From Shewanella atlantica (GTDB lineage Bacteria; Pseudomonadota; Gammaproteobacteria; Enterobacterales; Shewanellaceae), in assembly GCF_003966265.1 (NCBI RefSeq), contig NZ_RXNV01000016.1, forward strand, positions 1 to 64,000: DNA of 64,000 bases, read 5' to 3'. How positions within the stretch are numbered: the stretch's first letter is position 1; each line of letters begins with the position of its first letter. The notes under the pieces are model-generated. The model had not been told where the DNA came from, did not search any database, and worked only from the letters and a program-made list of their open reading frames with translations. Made by a program: the position numbers and the translations under genes. Shown piece after piece: positions 1-8,320 of this stretch.

Positions 1-10
1 CCTGTGAGTG

Positions 11-70
11 TCCACACAGATTTCTTGTTTTGAATTGTTAAAGAGCGTTAGCATCAATCTTTCAGATGCT
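11..70 (-). promoter_or_regulatory. rRNA operon leader with boxB, boxA and boxC antitermination signals
   Basis: Read leftward, the leader has a hairpin with 6-bp stem AGCATC/GATGCT (50-70, boxB position), then GCTCTTTAACAATTC (boxA, about 34-48), then AATCTGTGTGG (boxC-like, 13-23). This is the order and sequence of the E. coli rrn leader upstream of 16S, where boxA loads the Nus antitermination complex. The 16S gene itself must lie left of position 1; none of its sequence is in the window. Confidence 0.85.
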
Positions 71-106
71 GCCGTTAGACGCTAGGTCGTTGGCTTGAGG
101 AGGCGT

Positions 107-134
107 ATTCTACACTTCCAGTTGTTGGCGTCAA
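107..134 (-). promoter_or_regulatory. rRNA operon P2 promoter
   Basis: On the minus strand a -35 TTGACG (129-134) is 16 bp from a -10 TAGAAT (107-112). A C-rich discriminator (ACGCCTCC) follows, as in stringently controlled stable-RNA promoters. It lies about 40 bp upstream of the boxB hairpin, where rrn P2 is expected. Confidence 0.75.
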
Positions 135-333
135 GTGCTTATTTTAAGAAGTTTTCCAAGCGATGATTTGTTAACCATTAAGGTCAAAACCAATCAAAAC
201 CCGAAGCCCCTAAAGCGCTTGTCACCTGAGTCTAATTCCAAAGAAGTTAAACTCTCTAACCCTGCTGCAAGTCCCTTTCTATCTAGCCTTTCAACTAAGT
301 AGTTGGCCTGCTGTGCCGTGTCAGTGGATGCGC

Positions 334-361
334 ATTATAGGGATGTGAGCCTGGAGCACAA
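334..361 (-). promoter_or_regulatory. rRNA operon P1 promoter
   Basis: On the minus strand a perfect -10 TATAAT (334-339) is followed by a GCGC discriminator and CACTGACACGG, closely matching E. coli rrnB P1. The -35 is TTGTGC (356-361) with a 16-bp spacer. The A/T-rich stretch further upstream (362-385) could act as an UP element. With P2 this shows a tandem-promoter rRNA operon reading out of the window to the left. Confidence 0.8.
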
Positions 362-455
362 GGGCTTTTTGAAAGAAAGTCACATTAAGTGCATCGAATG
401 CAGCATTATCACGCGATACGGTTAGTTAAGATACGAATTATGTGCTTTAGATATC

Positions 456-480
456 AAAAAGGGACGAAACGTCCCTTTTT
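456..480 (-). terminator. Intrinsic terminator of ccoG
   Basis: A perfect 10-bp stem AAAAAGGGAC/GTCCCTTTTT with a 5-base loop lies 25 bases past the ccoG stop codon. The symmetrical A and T runs allow it to work on either strand. Confidence 0.85.
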
Positions 481-504
481 ATACTCTTTTATTACCAATT
501 GCCG

Positions 505-1944
505 CTACTGACTAAAGAAACGTGACTCCTGTTTCGCCTCGATCACATTACCATCGTTTACATCATCATTAACGGCTGTAACCCTAAAATCTATCTTCGT
601 CATAGATCTTGAAAGGTCTACAGGATCAACCGCTATACTAATAGGTAGAGTTAACACCTCACCACCTGCAATATGAACTTGTTGTAACCCATACCATTGA
701 GACTCAGGTAACCCCTCTACTGTCAGTTTATAGTCATGAGCAGATTCAGTCTTATTGAGAATCTTCAATGTAAAGGTATTTTCAATCAAACCATCATTAT
801 TCTCTCTGAATAACTGGTTTCTATCCCGAATGACATCGACGCGTACAGGAGCTATGGTTGCGCTTGCATAGACAAAAATCACGATCATAACGGTCAGAAC
901 AACACCATAACCCACCAGCTTAGGTCTTAGTACTTTCTGTTTTATTCCGTCTAGTTTGTTTTCGGTAGTGTAAGCGATGAGTCCCTTATCGTACCCCATA
1001 CGCTCCATAGTCGTATCACAGGCATCGATACAGGCACCACAGTTAATACATTCATACTGTAAGCCGTTTCGAATATCTATACCGGTAGGACAGACCTGCA
1101 CACAGAGGTCGCAATCGATACAATCACCCAGCCCCATCTTTTTTGGGTCGGCCTTACGCGACCTTGGTCCTCGTGCTTCTCCTCTTTTACTGTCATAACC
1201 GACGATAAAGGTATTCTTATCAAACATCGCTGACTGAAAACGGGCATAAGGGCACATATGAAGACACATTATCTCCCTCATCCAGCCAGCATTACCATAA
1301 GTAGCCAGAGTAAAGAATACAATCCAAAAATAGATCCCTCCGCTCGCACTTAAAGTAAATACATCACGGTAAACTTCAGTTGTTGGAACAAAGTATGAGA
1401 CGAACGTCATTGCCGTCAATAAGGAGATAAATAGCCAGGATGCGTGTTTTGCCGTTTTTCGCCACAGCTTGTTGAAACTCCATGGCATCTGATCCAGCTT
1501 CATTCGTTTATTACGAGCACCTTCAAGCTTCTCTTCAAACCAGATGAAAATAAACGTCCACACCGTTTGCGGGCAAGTGTAGCCACACCACACCCTACCA
1601 AGGTAAGTAGTAATAAAGAATAAGCCGAAGGCAGCTATCATCAAAAATGCGGCTAACAGGGTCAGATCCTGAGGCCAGATAGTTAAACCGAAAATATGAA
1701 ACTTCTGTTCGCCTAAATTAAACCAAACTGCCTGACGGTCACCCCATGGGATCCAAGGTAAGAGAAGGAAAAAGAGCATGGCAATCCAACCTAATCGTCT
1801 TCGAAGCTGACTCCACAGTCCATCGACGGCTCGTACATATATTCGATTACGGGGGTTAAATCGATCAGCCTTATCTGCATCAGGTTGATGGATCTTGATT
1901 CGTTTAGCCTTCGAATAATCCTTTTTTTCAGACTCTGTGCTCAT
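505..1944 (-). CDS. ccoG: Cytochrome c oxidase accessory protein CcoG (RdxA/FixG family)
   Basis: A polyferredoxin-like membrane protein needed for maturation of cbb3 oxidase, linked in other bacteria to copper reduction at the CcoN centre. The 479 residues are standard for the family. Visible parts are several membrane segments in the first half, a CGYTCPQTVW motif near residue 119, two 4Fe-4S motifs (CIDCDLCVQVCP near 275, CINCGACIDACD near 303), a final membrane helix near 345-365, and an Ig-like C-terminal domain. The ATG is preceded by GGTAAGG at good spacing. It stands alone between the rRNA operon promoters and a divergent small gene; the ccoNOQP genes are not in the window. Confidence 0.93.
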   Translation of the reverse strand: MSTESEKKDYSKAKRIKIHQPDADKADRFNPRNRIYVRAVDGLWSQLRRRLGWIAMLFFLLLPWIPWGDRQAVWFNLGEQKFHIFGLTIWPQDLTLLAAFLMIAAFGLFFITTYLGRVWCGYTCPQTVWTFIFIWFEEKLEGARNKRMKLDQMPWSFNKLWRKTAKHASWLFISLLTAMTFVSYFVPTTEVYRDVFTLSASGGIYFWIVFFTLATYGNAGWMREIMCLHMCPYARFQSAMFDKNTFIVGYDSKRGEARGPRSRKADPKKMGLGDCIDCDLCVQVCPTGIDIRNGLQYECINCGACIDACDTTMERMGYDKGLIAYTTENKLDGIKQKVLRPKLVGYGVVLTVMIVIFVYASATIAPVRVDVIRDRNQLFRENNDGLIENTFTLKILNKTESAHDYKLTVEGLPESQWYGLQQVHIAGGEVLTLPISIAVDPVDLSRSMTKIDFRVTAVNDDVNDGNVIEAKQESRFFSQ

Positions 1945-2035
1945 CTTTGTAACCTTACCGCTTTAATATTGCACGAAAATTAGCTTATTATACCTGTTAT
2001 ATTACATTTTATTCATCAAAGTTGGATTAAAATAT

Positions 2036-2389
2036 ATGAGAGGCTGGATCATATTAGGCTTAGGAGCCGGGTTGCTATATTACGTAGCAACAGAGACCAA
2101 TAAACTCGATGAACCAATTGCCAAATCAGATGAGCTGTTACAAAAAATCGAGCGGAAATTAGACTCATTGACGGGCACTAAGATCATTAGAGTAGATAAT
2201 CGCATTGCCCATCTGAAAAAAGAGATTGGGCAAAGGATGTCTGAGCGGGAGTTACTGGCTTTAGATAAAATACTTGCATCTGAGTATGCTCTGCAAGACT
2301 TCAAAGATGAGTACTGTAGTGGCAAAGCAAAACAGCATGACAGCTTTAATAAAGATAACCTCTTTTTTATTTGTGACAAGCTGAAGTAG
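2036..2389 (+). CDS. Small membrane-anchored protein of unknown function
   Basis: I do not recognise this 117-residue protein. It opens with one hydrophobic segment (WIILGLGAGLLYYVA, residues 4-18) that looks like a signal anchor, followed by a charged, probably helical region rich in Lys, Glu and Leu. Two cysteines (CSG near residue 94 and one near 113) lie toward the C terminus. It is divergent from ccoG across 91 bases and runs in the same direction as menB 122 bases downstream. No convincing Shine-Dalgarno sequence precedes the ATG. A long opposite-strand frame overlaps it, but the membrane-anchor pattern favours this strand. Confidence 0.6.
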   Translation: MRGWIILGLGAGLLYYVATETNKLDEPIAKSDELLQKIERKLDSLTGTKIIRVDNRIAHLKKEIGQRMSERELLALDKILASEYALQDFKDEYCSGKAKQHDSFNKDNLFFICDKLK

Positions 2390-2511
2390 TTTCAGAGTAA
2401 GTTAGTTTTCTAAGTATATAGCCAGGCATTTATAGAAACTGAAGATTGACCTGAGTTCGGTTTCGGCCTAGCCTTTGCTCAATCTAAATTTGGGTATAAA
2501 GGCTAATAATC

Positions 2512-3417
2512 ATGAGTCAGCAGGTTTCAGACATTTTTGATCCTACACTATGGGATCAAGTTTCCGGATTTGATTTTGAAGATATCACCTACCACAGAGC
2601 CAAAGATCAAGGCACTGTGCGTATCGCAATAAACCGCCCAGAGTGTAGAAACTCTTTCCGTCCAAAAACTGTTGATGAGTTATACACGGCATTAAACCAT
2701 GCAAGACAATGGTCAGATGTGGGTTGCGTACTGCTTACCGGTAATGGCCCGTCGGCAAAAGATGGTGGCTGGGCATTTTGTGCCGGTGGCGATCAACGTA
2801 TTCGCGGCAAAGATGGCTATAAATATGAAGGTGCCGAACAGGGCACGCCTGACCTAGCCCGCATGGGTCGTCTTCACATACTCGAAGTACAACGTTTAAT
2901 TCGTTTCATGCCGAAAGTCGTTATTGCGGTTGTTCCCGGTTGGGCAGTTGGTGGTGGACACAGCCTACACGTAGTCTGTGACCTCACTTTAGCCTCAAAA
3001 GAACATGCAATCTTTAAGCAAACCGATCCCGATGTAGGTAGTTTCGATTCCGGTTATGGTAGTGCTTATCTTGCAAAAATGGTTGGACAGAAACGCGCTC
3101 GAGAAATTTTCTTCCTTGGATTTAACTACTCTGCCGATGAGGCATTCGATATGGGGATGGTAAACCGTTCAATTCCTCATGCGGAACTTGAAACCGAAGC
3201 CCTAAACTGGGCCAGAGAGATCAACTCAAAATCCCCTACGGCAATGCGTATGCTTAAGTATGGATTTAACTTACCGGATGATGGTCTTGTTGGTCAGCAG
3301 CTGTTTGCCGGTGAAGCGACCCGCTTAGCTTACGGCACCGACGAAGCACAAGAGGGGCGGGATTCCTTCCTTGAGAAACGAGATCAGGATTTCTCTGATT
3401 TCCCATGGCACTATTGA
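2512..3417 (+). CDS. menB: 1,4-dihydroxy-2-naphthoyl-CoA synthase MenB
   Basis: A crotonase-fold enzyme of menaquinone synthesis. It closes the second ring of o-succinylbenzoyl-CoA to form 1,4-dihydroxy-2-naphthoyl-CoA in the cytoplasm. The MenB-type signatures are present: FCAGGDQ (about residues 90-96), the oxyanion-hole segment GWAVGGGHSLHVVCD (about 144-158), QTDPDVGSFDSGYGS (about 171-185) and the C-terminal DFSDFPWHY-type tail. The 301 residues are slightly longer than the usual 285 or so because of an N-terminal extension. It is alone here, away from other men genes. Menaquinone is the main anaerobic quinone of Shewanella, which suits the proposed host. Confidence 0.92.
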   Translation: MSQQVSDIFDPTLWDQVSGFDFEDITYHRAKDQGTVRIAINRPECRNSFRPKTVDELYTALNHARQWSDVGCVLLTGNGPSAKDGGWAFCAGGDQRIRGKDGYKYEGAEQGTPDLARMGRLHILEVQRLIRFMPKVVIAVVPGWAVGGGHSLHVVCDLTLASKEHAIFKQTDPDVGSFDSGYGSAYLAKMVGQKRAREIFFLGFNYSADEAFDMGMVNRSIPHAELETEALNWAREINSKSPTAMRMLKYGFNLPDDGLVGQQLFAGEATRLAYGTDEAQEGRDSFLEKRDQDFSDFPWHY

Positions 3418-3472
3418 TCCCAATGAGTACCAAAGATATCCACGCCGTAGGCTTATTGAAATAGCTTACTGA

Positions 3473-3520
3473 ATAAAGCCGTTAGTTTTTATTACCAGAC
3501 ATTAAAGCTGACGGCTTTAT
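3473..3520 (+). terminator. Possible terminator after menB
   Basis: A perfect 10-bp inverted repeat ATAAAGCCGT (3473-3482) / ACGGCTTTAT (3511-3520) lies 56 bases after the menB stop. The loop is long (28 bases) and there is no clear T run, so it may be a weak terminator or another structured element. Confidence 0.4.
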
Positions 3521-3632
3521 AACTAAAAACCGCTTTCAATTGAACATATCGATTAAACAAATCTAATAATCCCACTATCAAACACAGATGAGAATAGTTA
3601 TCATTTAGCTTAATTCGATAACGGGGCTCACC

Positions 3633-3839
3633 ATGACTAAAACAATCACCTTTGCAATACTACATTTTAGCGTCGCATTCACAGTTACTTATCTACTAAC
3701 TGGTAGTGTCGTTATCGGTGGCGCCATTGCCCTCATCGAACCCGCCGTTAATACCGTGGTTTTTTATTTCCATGAAAAGGTATGGCAGAGAATTCAAAGT
3801 CACTCTTCACCAGATGCCTCACTTGAAGTAGCCGCTTAA
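3633..3839 (+). CDS. DUF2061 family small membrane protein
   Basis: A 68-residue protein with two hydrophobic segments and the DUF2061 pattern: an early H/F/T-rich helix, TGSVVIGGAIALIEPAVNT, then FHEKVWQRI. The family is widespread in proteobacteria and has no established function. The ATG follows ACGGGGCTCACC, with a usable GGGG ribosome-binding site. A separate transcription unit is likely, since 215 bases and a hairpin separate it from menB. Confidence 0.8.
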   Translation: MTKTITFAILHFSVAFTVTYLLTGSVVIGGAIALIEPAVNTVVFYFHEKVWQRIQSHSSPDASLEVAA

Positions 3840-4127
3840 TGATGTCGAAAGTGACCGATAGGAAATAGCTGAGTAGAAGCCGCTTTAAAGAAACATCAAC
3901 CAAGACTATCGTTATTAATCGGATAGCTCTCCTCTCAACTTGCTGCTTTTATAACGAGCTGATATAGCAATATTATCTCAATCTCTTTTGGGACAAGGGA
4001 TATCCCCCAAAAAAATCAAATATTCTGTTGAGACGAGACTTTGGTCAGATAGCTAGCTACACCTCGAATGAGCTTTTTTGATAGAATAACCAAAGCTGCA
4101 CATATTTTTCGATGGAATAGAGAAGTT

Positions 4128-5141
4128 ATGACCCAGAACAGTAACGAAATCCGCAGTAAACTTGCACTGCTTCAACTTGCTAAAGAACTCAATAGCATCA
4201 GCAAAGCTTGCGATATTATGGGATATAGTCGCGACAGTTATTACCGCTTTAAAAAACAATATGAAGAAGCCGGTGAGCGGGGATTAATTAATTTATCGAG
4301 AAAGAAGCCGGCATTAAAGAATCGAGTATCACAGGAAGTGGAAGATCAGGTTATCGAAATTGCACTCGATTACCCTAATTATGGTCAGGCTAAAGCCGCA
4401 GAAATTCTAACGGCCAGAGGTTGTGTCATCTCAGCCAGCGGGGTGAGAACAATATGGCTAAGACATAACTTAGAAACCAAGAAAAACAGATTACTCGCAC
4501 TAAATAGTCGATTGAGACAGCAAAATCATCTGAGCTTCAAGGCTCAACACGACATGGAACAGCTCTATAAACTTGAACAAAATGAATCAACATTAGACTG
4601 CAAGTTCCCGGGCGATGTCTGTGTTCAGGATACATTTAAAATTGCAGAGATTAACGGCCTTGGCCCGGTATACCAGCACACTTTTATTGATGCTTACAGC
4701 CAATACGCACACGCCGTTATTTCTACAAGCAATGACTCCACTGTAGCGGCAGACTTTTTACTGGGGACTGTTATTCCTTGGTACAGAGAGAGCAATATTC
4801 ATATCAATAGCATTCTGACTGATAGGGGAGCTGAATTCTCCGGCAAGAATAGTGTTCCCTTTCAAGAGGCCATTACCGAACTCGACATAAACCATATTCA
4901 AATGAGAGCCTATAACGGCCCCGTCGTAAACGGCATGGCCTCACAGTTCCAACACCTGGCTTATAACGAGTTTTATGAAGCATTCTTGAAAAAGAACAAA
5001 GTCACTTCTATTGATGCATTCAATGAAAGTTTACGGGTCTGGTTAGAAAAATATAACCATCAATATGCTATTTCTGGTAGGTACACCTTAGGTAAAACTG
5101 CAATTGAAGTTTTACAGCTCAGCAAACATCTTATTAAATAG
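4128..5141 (+). CDS. IS481-type transposase/integrase, probably inactive
   Basis: A helix-turn-helix protein with an RNase H-like integrase core resembling IS481-family transposases. The N-terminal winged-helix part (about residues 1-110) contains SISKACDIMGYSRDSYYRFK. The core has a first Asp at residue 168 (QDTFK) and a second at 232 (LTDRGAEF). The third acidic residue, expected in NG-x-x-E-R-F, is replaced: the protein reads NGMASQF with Ser272 at the Glu position. The start at 4128 is chosen because AGAGAAG precedes it and the usual family N terminus MTQNSNEIRSKL begins there; an in-frame ATG at 4068 would add 20 residues. I could find no terminal inverted repeats, so this may be a remnant or a domesticated copy. 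Confidence 0.75.
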   Translation: MTQNSNEIRSKLALLQLAKELNSISKACDIMGYSRDSYYRFKKQYEEAGERGLINLSRKKPALKNRVSQEVEDQVIEIALDYPNYGQAKAAEILTARGCVISASGVRTIWLRHNLETKKNRLLALNSRLRQQNHLSFKAQHDMEQLYKLEQNESTLDCKFPGDVCVQDTFKIAEINGLGPVYQHTFIDAYSQYAHAVISTSNDSTVAADFLLGTVIPWYRESNIHINSILTDRGAEFSGKNSVPFQEAITELDINHIQMRAYNGPVVNGMASQFQHLAYNEFYEAFLKKNKVTSIDAFNESLRVWLEKYNHQYAISGRYTLGKTAIEVLQLSKHLIK

Positions 5142-5370
5142 CTCGATCATTAAATAGCTCTGCGATTAGGTCATCGATGTCTGGCTGGCTTTAATTTCCC
5201 GCAGATAGCAATTGATGACGCGTACTGAGATATCGAGTCGCAGCAACTTGAGCGCTATCTTTAAGATCGAAAGGTTCCTCACCCTACATCATCATTGGCA
5301 CAGGTATCCTGCTATGTGTCTCTCACTTTATTGTATTTAGCTAACAACGGCGAACTGTTAACTCATAAAC
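5142..5370. other. Gene-free spacer downstream of the transposase
   Basis: Together with the two hairpins to its right this makes 333 bases without a gene, between the end of the integrase and the end of glmS. I see no open frame, no second transposon end and no promoter that I can defend in it. Confidence 0.5.
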
Positions 5371-5400
5371 GAAAGCGCTCCTTCGGGAGTGCTTTCTTTT
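5371..5400 (+). terminator. Intrinsic terminator, rightward
   Basis: The stem GAAAGCGCTCC / GGAGTGCTTTC (one G-T pair) has a UUCG tetraloop and is followed by TTTT. It would stop rightward transcription from the integrase side before it enters glmS. Confidence 0.75.
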
Positions 5401-5412
5401 ACAACAGATATA

Positions 5413-5447
5413 AAAATACCCGCTAAATTGACTCTGGCGGGTATTTT
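5413..5447 (-). terminator. Intrinsic terminator of the glmS operon
   Basis: A perfect 11-bp stem AAAATACCCGC (5413-5423) / GCGGGTATTTT (5437-5447) lies 28 bases past the glmS stop. Leftward transcripts end in a run of U. It is probably bidirectional. Confidence 0.85.
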
Positions 5448-5474
5448 ATTTCGTTCTATATGGCTTGTCGCAGC

Positions 5475-7304
5475 TTACTCTACCGTTACAGACTTAGCCA
5501 GGTTACGTGGCTGATCCACATCGGTGCCCTTAATCAGGGCCACATGGTATGACAATAACTGCATTGGGATCGTATAGATGAGTGCCGCCATAAACTCATC
5601 ACAATGAGGCACAGGGATGACCTTCATGGTGTCATCAGACTCAAACTCTGCATCGACATCGGCGAAGACATACATCAGGCCGCCACGAGCACGCACCTCT
5701 TCGACATTAGACTTAAGCTTCTCTAACAGTTCGTTGTTAGGCGCGACCACAATAACAGGCATATCTGCATCGATTAACGCAAGCGGACCATGCTTAAGTT
5801 CACCAGAAGCATAAGCTTCCGCGTGAATGTAGGAGATCTCTTTAAGCTTAAGTGCACCTTCCATGGCGATAGGGTACTGATCCCCACGCCCCAGGAACAG
5901 GGCATGATGCTTATCGGCAAAATCTTCGGCCAACTCTGCGATGGCGTCATCCAGACCCAGTGCCTGCTCAACTTTTGCAGGCATAGATTGCAGACTTTGA
6001 GTTATCTTTGCCTGCATATCGGCAGACATACCATTATGACGACCGACAACGGCGGTCAGCATTAACAGGCCGGCAAGTTGTACGGTGAATGCCTTAGTCG
6101 AGGCAACACCAATTTCGGCGCCCGCTTTCATCATATAGGCCATATCTGATTCGCGAACCAAAGATGAACCCGGTGCGTTACAGATGGTCATTGTGGCCTT
6201 GTAGCCCATCTCTTTAGCCAGACGAAGTGCGGCTAAGGTATCGGCGGTCTCACCAGACTGAGAGATCGTCACCAATAAGCTATTCGGGAACAGGTGCGAC
6301 TTACGGTAACGAAATTCGGATGCGATCTCTACGTTACAAGAAACACCGGCCCAGTCTTCTAACCAATAGCGCGCAGCCATACCCGCATGATAACTGGTAC
6401 CACAGGCAATAATCTGCACGTGTTTAATATCTTTCAGGAACTCGGCGGCATTTTCACCGAAGGCTGAATCCAATACTGTGCCACCGGCAATACGCCCTTC
6501 CAATGTGTGTGAGATCGCACGTGGCTGCTCGTAGATCTCTTTCAGCATATAGTGACGGTATTCACCTTTATCACCCGCATCATGGGTCACTTCCGACTCT
6601 TTGATCTCACGCTCGACCGCATTTCCGTCAACATCGAAGATATTGACTTCGCGGCGCATCACCTCGGCGACATCCCCCTCCTCTAAGAAAGCAAAGGAGC
6701 GAGTGACAGGTAGAAGAGCAAGCTGATCGGAAGCTACAAAGTTCTCACCTAAACCATAACCAATAACCAACGGGCTACCACTACGGGCTACAATCATACG
6801 CTCACTATCGCGACGATCGATAACCACAGTGCCGTAAGCACCTTCTAACTGCTTAACCGTCGCTTGAACGGCGCCTAGTAAGGTATCGTTAGACTTTAAC
6901 TCGTGATGAACCAGGTGACAGATAACTTCAGTATCGGTATCTGATGCAAAGGTATAACCTAAACCCTTAAGCATCTCGCGTAGTTTGTTGTGATTTTCGA
7001 TAATACCGTTATGTACGACGGCAATATCACCCTCAGACAAGTGTGGATGAGCATTACGCTCACTCGGCTCACCGTGTGTGGCCCAACGGGTATGCGCAAT
7101 ACCAGTACCACCGGCTAATGGCGCTGTATCTAAAGCAGCCGAAAGCTCCTGTACCTTACCAACACGACGAGTGCTGCTGAGCGTACCATCCTGAATGACT
7201 GCAACACCAGCCGAGTCATACCCTCGGTACTCGAGACGCTTAAGCCCCTCAACTAAGATTTCAGCTACATCTCTTTGCGCTACAGCGCCAACGATTCCAC
7301 ACAT
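5475..7304 (-). CDS. glmS: Glutamine-fructose-6-phosphate aminotransferase GlmS
   Basis: It makes glucosamine-6-phosphate from fructose-6-phosphate and glutamine, the first step toward UDP-GlcNAc for cell wall and LPS. The 609 residues match the family length. The N-terminal nucleophile is Cys2 (MCGIVGA), with the glutaminase domain to about residue 220. Two SIS sugar-isomerase domains follow (about 285-425 and 460-600; CGTSYHAG, TISQSGETADT, STKAFT), and the end PRNLAKSVTVE is typical. GAGGTTAGG precedes the ATG. It is the second gene after the DeoR-type regulator (79-base gap), in the same direction, so the two are probably co-transcribed. Confidence 0.97.
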   Translation of the reverse strand: MCGIVGAVAQRDVAEILVEGLKRLEYRGYDSAGVAVIQDGTLSSTRRVGKVQELSAALDTAPLAGGTGIAHTRWATHGEPSERNAHPHLSEGDIAVVHNGIIENHNKLREMLKGLGYTFASDTDTEVICHLVHHELKSNDTLLGAVQATVKQLEGAYGTVVIDRRDSERMIVARSGSPLVIGYGLGENFVASDQLALLPVTRSFAFLEEGDVAEVMRREVNIFDVDGNAVEREIKESEVTHDAGDKGEYRHYMLKEIYEQPRAISHTLEGRIAGGTVLDSAFGENAAEFLKDIKHVQIIACGTSYHAGMAARYWLEDWAGVSCNVEIASEFRYRKSHLFPNSLLVTISQSGETADTLAALRLAKEMGYKATMTICNAPGSSLVRESDMAYMMKAGAEIGVASTKAFTVQLAGLLMLTAVVGRHNGMSADMQAKITQSLQSMPAKVEQALGLDDAIAELAEDFADKHHALFLGRGDQYPIAMEGALKLKEISYIHAEAYASGELKHGPLALIDADMPVIVVAPNNELLEKLKSNVEEVRARGGLMYVFADVDAEFESDDTMKVIPVPHCDEFMAALIYTIPMQLLSYHVALIKGTDVDQPRNLAKSVTVE

Positions 7305-7383
7305 ATTGATTACCTAACCTCTCTAAGACGAGAGTAAAAATGAGAGTTAAATTTAAATTGAATTTGGAAAGGGACAATCTCTG

Positions 7384-8154
7384 TTATCCCACATGAGGTG
7401 CCAGGATCACCCGCACCCCATGGTTTGAAATTGTTTCAACAGCCTCGGCAGGTAACATTTCATCGGTTACCAGCACGCTGACACTGCCCCAGGCCAGCTC
7501 TAGATTCGGAATACGCCGGCCTAGTTTTTCTGACTCGAGCATGACTACCACCTCACGGGAAACCTCAGCCATCACCTTACTCAACCCGGTAAGTTCATTG
7601 AAGGTTGTCGTGCCACGCTCAAGGTCGATACCGTCGGCACCGATAAAGAGTTGATCGAAGTTATATGAACGCAATACCTGCTCGGCAATTTGCCCCTGAA
7701 ATGACTCCGAATGAGGATCCCAGGTTCCACCGGTCATCAATAATGTCGGTTCATTCTCAAGCTCATGGATTGCATTAGCCAGCAGCAATGAGTTAGTCAT
7801 CACCACCAAGCCACTCTTATCATTAAGCTGTTGAATTAAACCGGATGTGGTACTGCCGCTATCTACGATGATGCGATTATGATCTTTAATCAGCTTAGCT
7901 GCCGCCTGGGCAATAGATAACTTATTAGGTGCGATCTTGGCAGTGAATTGCTGCGTCACCTCATCGGGTATCGCCACCGCACCACCATAACGACGCAACA
8001 GCAGCCCGGTTTTTTCTAATACGGCCAGATCTTTGCGGATTGTGACTTCAGAAGTTTCGAAACGTAAGGATAACTCGTCAACACTCACCTCACCTTGCTC
8101 GGTTAATAGGCTAATAATGCTATGGCGACGCTGTTGAGTATTACGTTTGTTCAT
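7384..8154 (-). CDS. DeoR-family regulator of glmS (GlmR-like)
   Basis: A 256-residue DeoR-family repressor: an N-terminal winged helix (residues about 6-60; VSVDELSLRFETSEVTIRKDLAVLE) and a C-terminal sugar-phosphate-sensing domain with IIVDSGSTTSGL and FIGADGIDLERGTTT. It lies directly upstream of glmS in one operon, so its likely role is to tune amino-sugar synthesis in response to a glucosamine or fructose phosphate. This is inferred from family and position. A 12-bp perfect inverted repeat just upstream (8169-8209) suggests autorepression of the whole operon. Confidence 0.82.
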   Translation of the reverse strand: MNKRNTQQRRHSIISLLTEQGEVSVDELSLRFETSEVTIRKDLAVLEKTGLLLRRYGGAVAIPDEVTQQFTAKIAPNKLSIAQAAAKLIKDHNRIIVDSGSTTSGLIQQLNDKSGLVVMTNSLLLANAIHELENEPTLLMTGGTWDPHSESFQGQIAEQVLRSYNFDQLFIGADGIDLERGTTTFNELTGLSKVMAEVSREVVVMLESEKLGRRIPNLELAWGSVSVLVTDEMLPAEAVETISNHGVRVILAPHVG

Positions 8155-8168
8155 AAAACCTTTCAGTT

Positions 8169-8209
8169 AAGTTTCGTTTCGAAAGATGGATTATAGTGAA
8201 ACGAAACTT
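8169..8209 (-). promoter_or_regulatory. Operator and -10 element of the regulator-glmS operon
   Basis: AAGTTTCGTTTC (8169-8180) and its exact complement GAAACGAAACTT (8198-8209) are separated by 17 bases. The minus-strand -10 TATAAT (8190-8195) lies between the two arms, so a bound repressor would block RNA polymerase. Repeated TTTCG/CGAAA cores are common in operators of DeoR-family regulators. I found no similar site directly before glmS, consistent with one promoter for both genes. Confidence 0.7.
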
Positions 8210-8260
8210 TATTGCTAGCTTTGATCGCTCAAATGTTGAATAAAGTATGAAAATCAGGCA

Positions 8261-8290
8261 AAAAAAAGCCCCTATCTAAGATAGAGGCTT
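8261..8290 (-). terminator. Intrinsic terminator of the TonB receptor gene
   Basis: The stem AAGCC-CTATC / GATAG-GGCTT has one internal mismatch and a 3-base loop, and a run of seven A on the plus strand becomes the U tract of the leftward transcript. It lies 31 bases past the receptor stop codon. Confidence 0.8.
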
Positions 8291-8320
8291 CGCTATTCTC
8301 TTTAAACCTTAGCTTCAGGC

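Noticed and set aside
2080..2379. A 99-codon frame on the minus strand
   Set aside because: It overlaps the small membrane-anchored protein gene almost entirely, has no ribosome-binding site, and its sequence shows no family features; the plus-strand frame has a clear membrane anchor.
2488..2500. TTTGGGTATA before menB as a second end of the TATACCCAA element
   Set aside because: No matching inverted end or body of the element lies nearby; probably chance.
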